In this document: positions 1 through 7,728 of the stretch, piece by piece
How the letters are laid out: every line of letters begins with the position of its first letter
Numbering within the stretch: the stretch's first letter is position 1
Assembly: GCF_027853965.1 (NCBI RefSeq)
Contig: NZ_JAQGLB010000011.1
Coordinates: forward strand, 186,001 to 250,000
Direction of reading: 5' to 3'
Length of the DNA: 64,000 nt
Source: Saccharopolyspora indica
GTDB taxonomy: Bacteria; Actinomycetota; Actinomycetes; Mycobacteriales; Pseudonocardiaceae
Translations under genes and position numbers: made by a program
Notes under the pieces: model-generated
Seen by the model: only the letters and a program-made list of their open reading frames with translations
The model's database searches: none
What the model was told of the DNA's origin: nothing

Positions 1-554
1 GTGCCTGTGCTGGTGATCTGGTCCGAGTCCGGCGCGTCGATCACGCGTCCCATCCCGAAATCGAGGACCTTGACCAGCCCTCCGCGCAGCAGCATGATGT
101 TCGACGGTTTGAGGTCGCGGTGGACGATCTTCTCGTTATGTGCGGCGGCCAAGCCGTCGGCGATCTGCGCTCCGATCGAGGCGGCCCAGGGGATGGGGGA
201 CTGTGCGTGCTGCTCGATCAGGTCTCGTAGCGTGCGACCGTCGAGGTATTCCATTGCTAGATAAGGGAAATCGCCATCGACGCCGCCGTCGATGATGTGC
301 GTGAGGTTGGGATGGGAGTGTCCCAACCGTTGCATGATCCCCACTTCGCGGCTGAAACGGTGGATCAGCTTCTCGTCGCTGTCGACCGGGCTACCGGAGC
401 GCTGCCGCAGGATCCGCTTCAGGGCGACCGTGTGATCGGGAGAGCCGGGTTCGGCCTGGAGGTCCGCCGCGCGATGGACCTCGCCCATGTTCCCTTTGCC
501 GATCGGGCCAAGGATGCGGAAGCGCCCCGCCACAACGCCCCGATTTGATGGCAC
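1..554 (-). CDS. Ser/Thr protein kinase, N-terminal part (runs off window)
   Basis: The first 184 codons of a Hanks-type (PknB-like) serine/threonine kinase; the C-terminus lies beyond base 1. Visible kinase landmarks in order are a glycine loop GKGNMGEV (about residues 19-26), the ATP-anchoring lysine in VALKR (Lys46), the catalytic loop HRDLKPSN and the DFG motif, so the part seen looks catalytically complete. The GTG start at 554 was chosen because GGAGGGG lies just upstream and the protein then begins about 15 residues before the glycine loop, as usual. The kinase would phosphorylate cytoplasmic Ser/Thr targets; its sensor region is not in the window. It is separated by nearly 1 kb of non-coding sequence from the tRNA gene. 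Confidence 0.88.
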   Translation of the reverse strand, partial: MPSNRGVVAGRFRILGPIGKGNMGEVHRAADLQAEPGSPDHTVALKRILRQRSGSPVDSDEKLIHRFSREVGIMQRLGHSHPNLTHIIDGGVDGDFPYLAMEYLDGRTLRDLIEQHAQSPIPWAASIGAQIADGLAAAHNEKIVHRDLKPSNIMLLRGGLVKVLDFGMGRVIDAPDSDQITSTG

Positions 555-566
555 GTACCCCTCCAG

Positions 567-1481
567 AGTTGCGATCGATAACCCCGCACCTAGCGCTCCC
601 GCATGCCACCCCAGGCGAGCGCAAGGCGAGTGTCCACGGTAAGACTGCCTGTTAACCATGTCAACAGATGACTATCAGTGGTGGTCACTGACCCAAGCGG
701 ACGGCCGCGTGTAAGCGCCAGCGTTCGCGCCGGTCGCGTGTGCCCGCACGTCGAGGTCCGGTTCTCTGGAGATGCTCAGCAGCTCTCCAGCCTGCGCAGT
801 TTTGACGAGCCGTTCCTTGATTTCAGTGTCCTCGCCCACGGCGCCGAATCGTAGAGAACCCCGCCCGTCTACAGGTTCAATATGGGAAGAAAGCACCGAA
901 GAGACGAGTCGCCGACGGCGGCGCTCACCGAGCCCAAGCGACGTTCGTATCGCTGCGATTCACGCCGCACGCCTTCCGAACACGCCTTTCTGCCTCCTCG
1001 AGGTCTGCCCACGGGGCTGCAAGTAGTGGATACCGGGCTGAGTACAGCGCCAGGTGCTGTTGGGATCTATGTCGAGTGCATCTCCAGTCAGCAGGACTGT
1101 CGCCAAGGGCGTCGAACGGGTATTCGGCAAGGCTGTAGGGAAGTTTGCTGGGCTTCGTAGCGAACTGCCGCGGCTGGCTGTAGTTGCCCGGACGGAATCG
1201 CAGGCAGGAAAAGCTCCCGCCTGCATCGCTGGCGCCCCTGATGTGACTCGGACAGTATTCACCCGAAGCGGCACATGCAGCGCGTTGCTGGTTTCCAGCA
1301 TGGTTGGCGCCGTGTGCAACCGGCGACTGCTTGGCTGAAGCCATCGACGCCGCCGAGCACCACATCATCGGAACCCTGACCACGACTAGCCGAGGCCGTG
1401 TAGCGCAAACTTTGCCGCGTATTTGCCGTGAACCACCGCAACTGGACGCAGTCACTCGGGTACAGCCGCAGATGCAGAACC
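567..1481. other. long non-coding stretch, no gene recognised
   Basis: About 0.9 kb between the kinase start and the tRNA terminator. Several short open frames exist on both strands, but none shows a recognisable domain, a convincing ribosome binding site or actinobacterial third-position bias. The part near 640-700 is visibly less GC-rich than its surroundings. It presumably holds the kinase promoter; nothing else is supported. Confidence 0.5.
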
Positions 1482-1515
1482 GGCCTCCCACCCCTGTTGT
1501 TACAGGTGGAAGGCC
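1482..1515 (-). terminator. hairpin downstream of tRNA
   Basis: An imperfect stem with outer arms GGCCT/AGGCC and an inner CCCTG/CAGG-type stem around a TTGTTA loop. It lies ten bases beyond the encoded CCA of the minus-strand tRNA, which fits a transcription terminator. Confidence 0.55.
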
Positions 1516-1524
1516 GACGCTGTG

Positions 1525-1600
1525 TGGTGCCCCCGGTGCGATTCGAACGCACACTGGACGGATTTTGAGTCCGCTGCCTCTGCCGTTGGGCTACGGGGGC
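1525..1600 (-). tRNA. tRNA-Leu (anticodon CAA), short variable arm
   Basis: On the minus strand the acceptor stem GCCCCCG/CGGGGGC, a D-arm with GCC/GGC and a GGCAGA loop end, an anticodon stem GCGGA/TCCGT with loop CTCAAAA, and a T-arm GTGCG-TTCGAAT-CGCAC all fold; discriminator A and CCA are encoded. The loop gives anticodon CAA, reading UUG (Leu). The D-loop is of the leucine type, but the variable region is only five bases (CCAGT), whereas bacterial tRNA-Leu is normally class II with a long variable arm. From memory, actinobacterial genomes do carry such a short CAA-tRNA annotated as tRNA-Leu, so identity is likely but its charging is not proven here. Confidence 0.85.
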
Positions 1601-1667
1601 TGGTGACGACCATCGTACGTGACCGGTGATCACCTGCTTCAGCAGGGGGCCGGGCGTCGCGGATCGT

Positions 1668-3248
1668 TCAGCACGGCGGGGTGCGCGGCTTGCAGGGTTC
1701 GCCTGCGGGTGCGCTCAGCCTGTCGAGGCTCACCGCGCCGTCGGGGCCGATCTTGAGGATGGGGACCGCTTTGTTGATGGCTTCGCCCTGATCGGACAGG
1801 GCGATGTAGCCGCTGGCGCCGCGCACGAGGTTGCCTCCGTGCAGCCTGGCCAGCGCTTGGCTGACCGCGCGCGGGGTGGTGTTGGGCGCGTGGGGGTCGC
1901 GCACGGCGGTCACCGCGGTGAGCACGGCGTCGAATCCGATGATGATGCCGCCGTCGGCGAGCTCACCGGCTAGATCGCGGTCGGGGTGCACGCGCGGGTA
2001 GCACCACTGGTCGCAGTCCCCGCGCAGCGCGGTCACCGACGCCTGCGGGAAGGCGGACGGGTCGGCTTCCCACGCGTCGGGGTGGGCGAGGCCGGTGTAC
2101 TCGACGGTGACCTGAGCGTTCAACGTGTCCCGCAGCCCCGGTTCGTCGCGGGCGACCGCGTTGGCGAAGGCGACCGCGTCCGAGCCGGTGATGATCCGCA
2201 CCGGCTGTTGCGGGCAGTTGCGCGACGGCAGCGCTCGGACGAGGGTGTTGAGGTCGCCGCTGCGCCCGGCGAAGAACACCACGTCGGGTCGGGTGTCGCA
2301 GATGTCGCGGACGATCCCGGCCATGGTGGTGGCGACGCCTTCTCCACCGCCGTCGAAGGTCTCGTCCGCCACCAGCTGGTGGGTGGGGTCGGCGAAGCTC
2401 TCCTTGAACTCCCTGCCGAGGGAGTCGGCGTAGATGTTGGCGGGGTTGCGGTCCTGGATCACCATCGCGGTCGAGACGCTGGACTTGATCGCTGCCGCTG
2501 CGGCCTTGGCCTGGTCGCGGTTGGTCGGTGCGACCCGCGCCAGGGGCACGTTCGGCGAGGGCGGGGCGTCGGTGAGCTGGTCGGCGGTGAGCCGTGCCGA
2601 GATCACCGGGATCGACTGCTGCGTGAGCCGGTCGAGAGCGGCGCGGGTCGTTCCCAGGGACCGCCCGGAGGCCACGACCGCGACCAGTCGCTGGTCCTCG
2701 CTGCCGCCGGGGGCTCGCTCGATCAACCCCGAGACCGCCGTGGACCAGTGCTGGGCGTTCTCACCGCTGTTGGCCACGACCAGCCGCACCTGCGGCCGGT
2801 CTCCGATCAACTGGGCGCGGTTGGCCTGGATCTGGGCCAGCTGGGCGCCTTCGAGGTCGTGGCGCACCGCCGTCAGGTAGTCGTCGTCCTGCCCCGGGCT
2901 GGGGAGCGGGATCAGCACCCCGATGGTCACCGGCGGGGTGTCCGCCGGGGTCTGCTCCACCGCGGTGTTCTCGCGGTGGATTCCTGCCAGGATCGCGGAG
3001 ATCCCCGGATCCGGGTGCAGTGGGGCCGAACCGTCGCTGACGCCCGCGCACTGACCGTCGCCGGTGCTGGTGAGCCCTGCGCCGCAGGGGCGCAGCAGCG
3101 GGTAGATCCAGTGCCCCGACGCGAAGAGCAGGGCCGCCACCACCATCACCAGCAGACCGGTCGTGAAGCCGCTGAACGGCCAGCCCAGCCGCTCCGGACG
3201 GTCTGCGCTCGCGGTTCGTCGGTGAGGAGTCATGTCCGCCGATCTCAT
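1668..3248 (-). CDS. membrane-anchored periplasmic-binding-protein-like receptor
   Basis: A 526-aa protein with a short basic N-terminus, one membrane segment at about residues 28-45, then an extracellular region resembling type I periplasmic binding proteins (the Leu/Ile/Val-binding and receptor-ligand-binding fold). Stretches such as VTIGVLIPLPSP, the RLVAVVASGRS strand and PVISA support this fold. It has no lipobox; the membrane segment looks like an uncleaved anchor. No ABC permease or ATPase sits next to it, so a sensor role is at least as likely as transport. The ATG at 3248 overlaps the stop of the upstream gene by four bases (ATGA), which argues for coupled translation; an ATG at 3233 is the alternative. 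The partner gene encodes a large protein of unknown function. Confidence 0.72.
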   Translation of the reverse strand: MRSADMTPHRRTASADRPERLGWPFSGFTTGLLVMVVAALLFASGHWIYPLLRPCGAGLTSTGDGQCAGVSDGSAPLHPDPGISAILAGIHRENTAVEQTPADTPPVTIGVLIPLPSPGQDDDYLTAVRHDLEGAQLAQIQANRAQLIGDRPQVRLVVANSGENAQHWSTAVSGLIERAPGGSEDQRLVAVVASGRSLGTTRAALDRLTQQSIPVISARLTADQLTDAPPSPNVPLARVAPTNRDQAKAAAAAIKSSVSTAMVIQDRNPANIYADSLGREFKESFADPTHQLVADETFDGGGEGVATTMAGIVRDICDTRPDVVFFAGRSGDLNTLVRALPSRNCPQQPVRIITGSDAVAFANAVARDEPGLRDTLNAQVTVEYTGLAHPDAWEADPSAFPQASVTALRGDCDQWCYPRVHPDRDLAGELADGGIIIGFDAVLTAVTAVRDPHAPNTTPRAVSQALARLHGGNLVRGASGYIALSDQGEAINKAVPILKIGPDGAVSLDRLSAPAGEPCKPRTPPC

Positions 3249-5281
3249 TCGCCGAAGTTGCGCCAGCGGGTGTGGCAGTCCTGGTAGATCGTGGCGTGGT
3301 CGTGGAACGTGCCCGCGGGGCCGTACTTGTCGCCCAGGGCGGCCAGCCCGTGGGCGATGACCGCGCACATGCTGTGGCGCGGATCGCCCAGCGGGTCGTT
3401 GTGCAGCTGCATGGCCAGCACCAGCCGGGCCAGCACCGGCTCGACGACCGCGCCGGCGCTGGACACCAGCTCGTGGTGGTGCTCGACGACGGGCTGGGCG
3501 GTCGTCACGCGGGCGAGCGGGGCCCGGGTGATCTCTTCGAGCCGGTTCAGCCAGTCCTTGGCGCCCGGGGTGCCTTCTCCGAGCCACGCTTCCAGGGCGT
3601 CCACGACGTCGGCCACCTTCCCCGCCGCCAGCTTGTGGTACAGCGAGGTGACCGGATCGGACTTCTGCATCGCCACGGCGACCTGGGTGTGCCAGGTTTC
3701 CCACACGACGTGCCGGAAAGCCCTCGCACCCACCAGGTGCGCTACTGCGCGGCGCAGCAGCGGGTGGATCACCGGGGGGACGGCGGGATCGTCGGGGTCG
3801 TACTCGACCCAGGCGTCCCGGGAGAGGAACTGGGCGAGGTCGCTGCCCGCACCGGCCGCCGGCGCGGCTCCGCCGCCGTTCCGGATCAGGGCGTAGACCT
3901 GATCGGTGCACTCGTCGGTGAGCGTGCGCAGCAAGGAGAACCGGACCACCCCGGGGCAGACGGCCGCCGGCCAGCGCGCGGTGGCCAGCTCGATCACCCA
4001 CTCGTCGAAGCGCCGTCCCGCGGTGGTGGTGAGCTCGCACAAGCCGCGCGGGTCGGGCAGCTGACCGCCGTGCTGGTGGGCGTGGGCGGCGATCGCGTCC
4101 ATCAGCGCGGCGGTGGCACCGGGGTGGTCGCCGGTGAGGCGGCGGATCGTGGTCACCAGCGGGCGCAGATCGGCGCTGCTGCCGGTGTCCAGCTTCCGGC
4201 TCAACGCGGCCTGGGTCGCGAAGGTGCCCTCCTGCTGCCGGCTCGTGGCGCCGATGTTCGCAGCCGGGCTCCAGACCAGCGGATAGCGCAGCTTCCAACC
4301 GTCGGCGCGGGCCGGGTCCCAACCCCGGTAGCGGGCGTGGGCGATCAGCTTGGGGCGCCACAGCGAGGCTGCCTGGCCCGGGATCACCGGGCGCAGCGGA
4401 CCGCCTTCGACCAGCAGCGCCGGACTGGTCCCGGGTCCGGAGCCGGTGACGCGGTGCTCGGCGAACTCGCGGATCACCTGCTGCACTCCGTTGCCCTGCA
4501 CGCGGTAGAGGGTCTGCTGCGGCGGGGTTCTGTCGAACACGACGAGGCACCGCCGGGATCGCTTGAAGATGCTGGGCCGGGTCTGCTGCCACGCGGCGAG
4601 ATCGGCCAGCACGGCCCGGCACAGGGTCGGTGCGACGGCATCCTCGTTGTCGGGGTGCAGCGCTGCCTCGTGGGACAGGTCGATCAGGCCGTCGATGCCG
4701 GTTCCGACGTTGGTCCTGGTGATCTCGTTGCGGTACCAGCGCAGCGGTGCACCGCGCAGCAGGACGGCGCGGTGCAGGCGTCCGGCCGCCCAGCCGGTGG
4801 TCATCCCCAGCCACGCGGCGGCGGTCGACGGGGCGCCCAGCCCCTGGGCCAGCACCTCGCCGGTCTGGCTCAGCCAGGTGACGAGCTCGCGGCCGTTGGT
4901 GAGCTTGCGGCCCAGCGTGCGGTTGATCATCTCCTCGCGCCGCTCGTCGGCCAGCTTGTTGTCCAGCTTCCCCCGGCTGGCCAGCACGCCCAGCGCGAAC
5001 CGGGGAAATCGCGGGGCCGAACGCCACCTCGCACGGCGGCTCAGCTGTTCGGTGAGGCGCAGCAGGACTTCGAGCATCGAGTCGCCGTGCAGCTGCGCCC
5101 GGGTCACGTGGGCGGCCGGAACCAAGGGCGCCCACCGCTTGAACAGCGTTTCCAACGCCTCGGGCAACTCCGTTCCCGAAGCGCCCCAGAGGCTCAGCAC
5201 CGGCGGCTTGCCGGGAGTCGAACGCACTTCCAGCGCCTCTGCCACCAGCTGTCGCAACCGCGTCTCATCGGAGTTCTCCAC
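3245..5281 (-). CDS. large protein of unknown function, partner of the receptor-like protein
   Basis: A 678-aa soluble protein that I do not recognise. Near the N-terminus, PVLSLWGASGTELPEAL looks like the first strand and loop of a P-loop NTPase, but the GK[ST] of Walker A is missing, so ATP binding cannot be claimed. The rest is rich in Ala, Arg and Leu and looks helical, with no membrane segment. The start was placed at GTG 5281 because GGGAGG lies a few bases upstream; a TTG at 5293 is also open. The downstream receptor-like gene overlaps its stop by four bases, so the two proteins are probably made together and may act in one signalling or uptake system. Confidence 0.6.
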   Translation of the reverse strand: MENSDETRLRQLVAEALEVRSTPGKPPVLSLWGASGTELPEALETLFKRWAPLVPAAHVTRAQLHGDSMLEVLLRLTEQLSRRARWRSAPRFPRFALGVLASRGKLDNKLADERREEMINRTLGRKLTNGRELVTWLSQTGEVLAQGLGAPSTAAAWLGMTTGWAAGRLHRAVLLRGAPLRWYRNEITRTNVGTGIDGLIDLSHEAALHPDNEDAVAPTLCRAVLADLAAWQQTRPSIFKRSRRCLVVFDRTPPQQTLYRVQGNGVQQVIREFAEHRVTGSGPGTSPALLVEGGPLRPVIPGQAASLWRPKLIAHARYRGWDPARADGWKLRYPLVWSPAANIGATSRQQEGTFATQAALSRKLDTGSSADLRPLVTTIRRLTGDHPGATAALMDAIAAHAHQHGGQLPDPRGLCELTTTAGRRFDEWVIELATARWPAAVCPGVVRFSLLRTLTDECTDQVYALIRNGGGAAPAAGAGSDLAQFLSRDAWVEYDPDDPAVPPVIHPLLRRAVAHLVGARAFRHVVWETWHTQVAVAMQKSDPVTSLYHKLAAGKVADVVDALEAWLGEGTPGAKDWLNRLEEITRAPLARVTTAQPVVEHHHELVSSAGAVVEPVLARLVLAMQLHNDPLGDPRHSMCAVIAHGLAALGDKYGPAGTFHDHATIYQDCHTRWRNFGE

Positions 5282-5421
5282 GAACCCTCCCAACGCCCCC
5301 GCGCGGCCTCGAATGGGATCAACATCATATCGATCGGCGCGTTGCTGCGATCACGTTTACTTGATTTTTCCTGGGTGACGTGGTCGCTTCGCGAACCCGG
5401 CTCGGAGTCGCGGTGTCGACG

Positions 5422-5455
5422 CCGGGCGGCGATCGGTCATGGGATCGCCGCCCGG
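5422..5455 (-). terminator. 13-bp perfect hairpin
   Basis: Arms CCGGGCGGCGATC and its exact complement flank an 8-base loop. The hairpin lies about 45 bases beyond the stop of the minus-strand MFS gene and upstream of the 678-aa protein gene. It has no T-tract, as is common in actinomycetes. Confidence 0.6.
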
Positions 5456-5501
5456 GTCGTGCTGGGCGCTCAGGTCGCGGACATGAGCCGGAGATCTCCG
5501 G

Positions 5502-6725
5502 TCATGCGGCAGGGACTCTTTCCGGAGCCGTCGGTTCGGGGGCGGTCGTCGACGGGCCTGGGCCGAGCAGGGTGGTGGCGAGGGCTGCCAGGGCCAGGGC
5601 TGCCGCCGTCCAGAGGAGAGGTGGCATGCCCGCGATCTCGAAGACCGTGCCGCCGAGGAAGGCTCCGAGGGCGATCGATGCCGTGAAGACCCCGACGTAG
5701 AGGCCGGTGACGTTCTCCTCGTTGCCCGCCGCGGCGCGGGTCATCCAGATCTGGCCCGCTACCGAGAGGCCGCCGTAGGCGAGGCCCCAGACGACGATGG
5801 CCGCGATCGCGATGGCGGGCAGTGCGCTGAACAGCGCCAGGACGGTGATGGCGAGCAGGATTCCGAGCGCGAGCAGGAGGACCGTCCCCCGGGAGCGCTT
5901 GGCCGCGAGGGCTCCGGCGGCGAAGTTGCCGATGAGGCCGAAGACGCCGTAGGCGAGCAGGACCGCCGCGATCGAAGCCGCGCTGATTCCGGTGCTGTCC
6001 TCCAGGACCGGGCGGATGTAGGTGTAGGCCGCGAAGTGCGCGGTGACCAGGAAGACCACGACGACCAGGCCGACGACCACCGCCGGAGTGCGCAGCAGCG
6101 GCTGACCGGCGGTCGACGTGGTGGCGGAAGCGGCGGGCTTCGGGAGCTTCGGCAGCGCGAGCAGGAGAACCCCGGCGAGGAGCAGCGCGCTGGCGGTCAG
6201 CGCGCCGAAGGCGCTGCGCCAGCCGAATGCGTCGCCGATGATCGTGCCGAGCGGGACGCCGATGACCGAGGCCGCCGCGACGCCGCTCACCGCGAGCGAC
6301 ACCGCGAGGGCGGCGTGGCGCGGGGTGACGAGGCGGGGCGCGATCACCGCTGCCAGCGACCAGACCACACCCATGCCGATGCCGAGCACGGTGCGGGACA
6401 CGACGAGCACCGCGAAGTCCTGCGCGAGCACGGTGAGCGCGTTGCCCGCGGCGAGCAGCACCATCGCCACCGCCAGGACCGCGCGCCGGTCGAGGGAGCC
6501 GAGCACGCGGGGGACGATCGGGGCTGAGATCGCGGCCACCAGGCCGGTGATCGTGAGGCTGTAGCCGGCCATGCCCGGCGTGATGCCGAGTCCGCCCGCC
6601 ATCGGCGTCAGCACTCCGACCGGCAGCATCTCCGAGGTGACCACGATGAACGTGCACAGCGACAGGACCGCGACGGCCAGCCACTGCCGGAGCGGGGCGC
6701 GGTCGGTTTCCAATGGGGTGTTCAC
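5502..6725 (-). CDS. MFS transporter, DHA1 (drug efflux) type, 12 TM
   Basis: A 407-aa integral membrane protein with about twelve hydrophobic segments and no long central loop, the size of the DHA1 drug:H+ antiporters such as arabinose-efflux/CmlA-like permeases. It begins WLAVAVLSLCTFIVVTSEM and carries the DRR motif of the loop between segments 2 and 3 (LGSLDRRAVL) and the ACT-like GVPLGTIIG segment. It would export a small hydrophobic compound; the substrate cannot be read from the sequence. The GTG start at 6725 places the first membrane segment about 15 residues in. It is transcribed divergently from a LysR-family regulator, with a palindromic LysR-type box between them, so that regulator probably controls it. 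Confidence 0.85.
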   Translation of the reverse strand: MNTPLETDRAPLRQWLAVAVLSLCTFIVVTSEMLPVGVLTPMAGGLGITPGMAGYSLTITGLVAAISAPIVPRVLGSLDRRAVLAVAMVLLAAGNALTVLAQDFAVLVVSRTVLGIGMGVVWSLAAVIAPRLVTPRHAALAVSLAVSGVAAASVIGVPLGTIIGDAFGWRSAFGALTASALLLAGVLLLALPKLPKPAASATTSTAGQPLLRTPAVVVGLVVVVFLVTAHFAAYTYIRPVLEDSTGISAASIAAVLLAYGVFGLIGNFAAGALAAKRSRGTVLLLALGILLAITVLALFSALPAIAIAAIVVWGLAYGGLSVAGQIWMTRAAAGNEENVTGLYVGVFTASIALGAFLGGTVFEIAGMPPLLWTAAALALAALATTLLGPGPSTTAPEPTAPERVPAA

Positions 6726-6779
6726 GTCCTGATTCGAACAACGCCCAGGAGGCCGAACAACAGCGATTCGCTGCACGAT

Positions 6780-6798
6780 CGATGAGCTAGGCTCATCG
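6780..6798. promoter_or_regulatory. LysR-type operator, perfect dyad
   Basis: CGATGAGC-TAG-GCTCATCG is a perfect 8-bp inverted repeat containing the T-N11-A pattern of LysR-family boxes. It sits 17 bases before the LysR ATG and 54 bases before the MFS GTG, in the divergent promoter region. Confidence 0.65.
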
Positions 6799-6815
6799 AT
6801 GGAGGGGATGACGGG

Positions 6816-7727
6816 ATGGATCAGCTGCCCGCGCGGGAGATCGAGTGCCTGCTCGTGCTGGCCGAGGAGCTGCACTTCGGGCGGACCGCCTGCCGTCTGG
6901 GGTATTCGCAGAGCCGCGTCAGCCAGCTCATCGCCGCCCTCGAACGGCGCATCGGTGCCGAGCTCGTCGAGCGAACCAGCCGGCGGGTCGAGCTGTCCAG
7001 GTTCGGGGCCGAGTTCGTCAGCGAGGTCGGCCCCGCTTACGAGCAGCTGGCGGGCGTGGTCGGGCAGGCGCGCGATCGGGCCAAGCGCGGCGGGCTGCCC
7101 GAGCTGCGCATCGGCTTCCAGGGCAGCGCGTACGAAGAGGTCACCGAGGCGCTGCGCCGATTCCGGGTGCGCTATCCGATTTCCGTCGTGGTGCACGAGG
7201 TTCCGCTGGGCTCGCCGTTCTCCGCGGTCCTGGGCGGAGCCGTCGACTGCGCTGTCGTGCTGCTGCCCGTACAGGACGAGCGGCTCACCGTCGGCTTCCG
7301 CTTCCCGCCGCAGGACCAGTTCCTCGCGGTCGGTGCGACGCACCCGTTCGCCAGGCGCGAGCTCCTCGACGTCGAGGAGCTCGCGGCGGTCGACCTCATC
7401 TCCTCCGCCGGTGATGCGCCCGGCTACTGGGCCGAGGCCCAGGTGCCTCGCGCGACCCCGTCCGGGGCCGAACTGCGTTCCACCACAAGCGTTTCCACGC
7501 TGCAGGAGGGCTTGACGCTCGTCGCGGGCAGCGAGCACGCGATGCTGCTGTGCCGCCCGTTCGTCGAGCGCAGCAGCCGCCGCGACGTGCGCTGCGTCCC
7601 GGTCGCCGGGCTGAGCGGAACCTCGCAGCTCGGACTGATCTGGCGCACCGACCGGAACACCGCACAGCTGGAGTACCTCGCACGCCTGCTGGCCGAGGAG
7701 TCGGCCCGGGTGGCTTCCACCGCGTGA
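6816..7727 (+). CDS. LysR-family transcriptional regulator
   Basis: A 303-aa protein of standard LysR length. Residues 3-62 form the winged helix-turn-helix (LVLAEELHFGRTACRLGYSQ followed by the recognition helix with SRVSQLIAALE), and the rest is the periplasmic-binding-like effector domain. The ATG at 6816 has GGAGGGG eight bases upstream. It is divergent from the MFS gene at 5502-6725 and has a perfect T-N11-A dyad just upstream, so it probably represses or activates both itself and the exporter in response to the exported compound. Its stop lies one base from the stop of the convergent DHA2 transporter gene. Confidence 0.9.
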   Translation: MDQLPAREIECLLVLAEELHFGRTACRLGYSQSRVSQLIAALERRIGAELVERTSRRVELSRFGAEFVSEVGPAYEQLAGVVGQARDRAKRGGLPELRIGFQGSAYEEVTEALRRFRVRYPISVVVHEVPLGSPFSAVLGGAVDCAVVLLPVQDERLTVGFRFPPQDQFLAVGATHPFARRELLDVEELAAVDLISSAGDAPGYWAEAQVPRATPSGAELRSTTSVSTLQEGLTLVAGSEHAMLLCRPFVERSSRRDVRCVPVAGLSGTSQLGLIWRTDRNTAQLEYLARLLAEESARVASTA

Positions 7728-7728
7728 T

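Noticed and set aside
925..1554. Possible 209-aa protein overlapping the tRNA
   Set aside because: It runs antisense through a clear tRNA and terminator and has no domain or codon bias.
1525..1600. tRNA used as an integration site for a mobile element
   Set aside because: No duplicated tRNA 3' segment and no integrase are seen on either side in the window.
1668..5135. A single minus-strand frame of more than 1100 codons spanning two genes
   Set aside because: The upper part is an out-of-frame shadow of the 678-aa gene; codon bias and the ATGA junction support two genes, with the lower frame starting at 3248.
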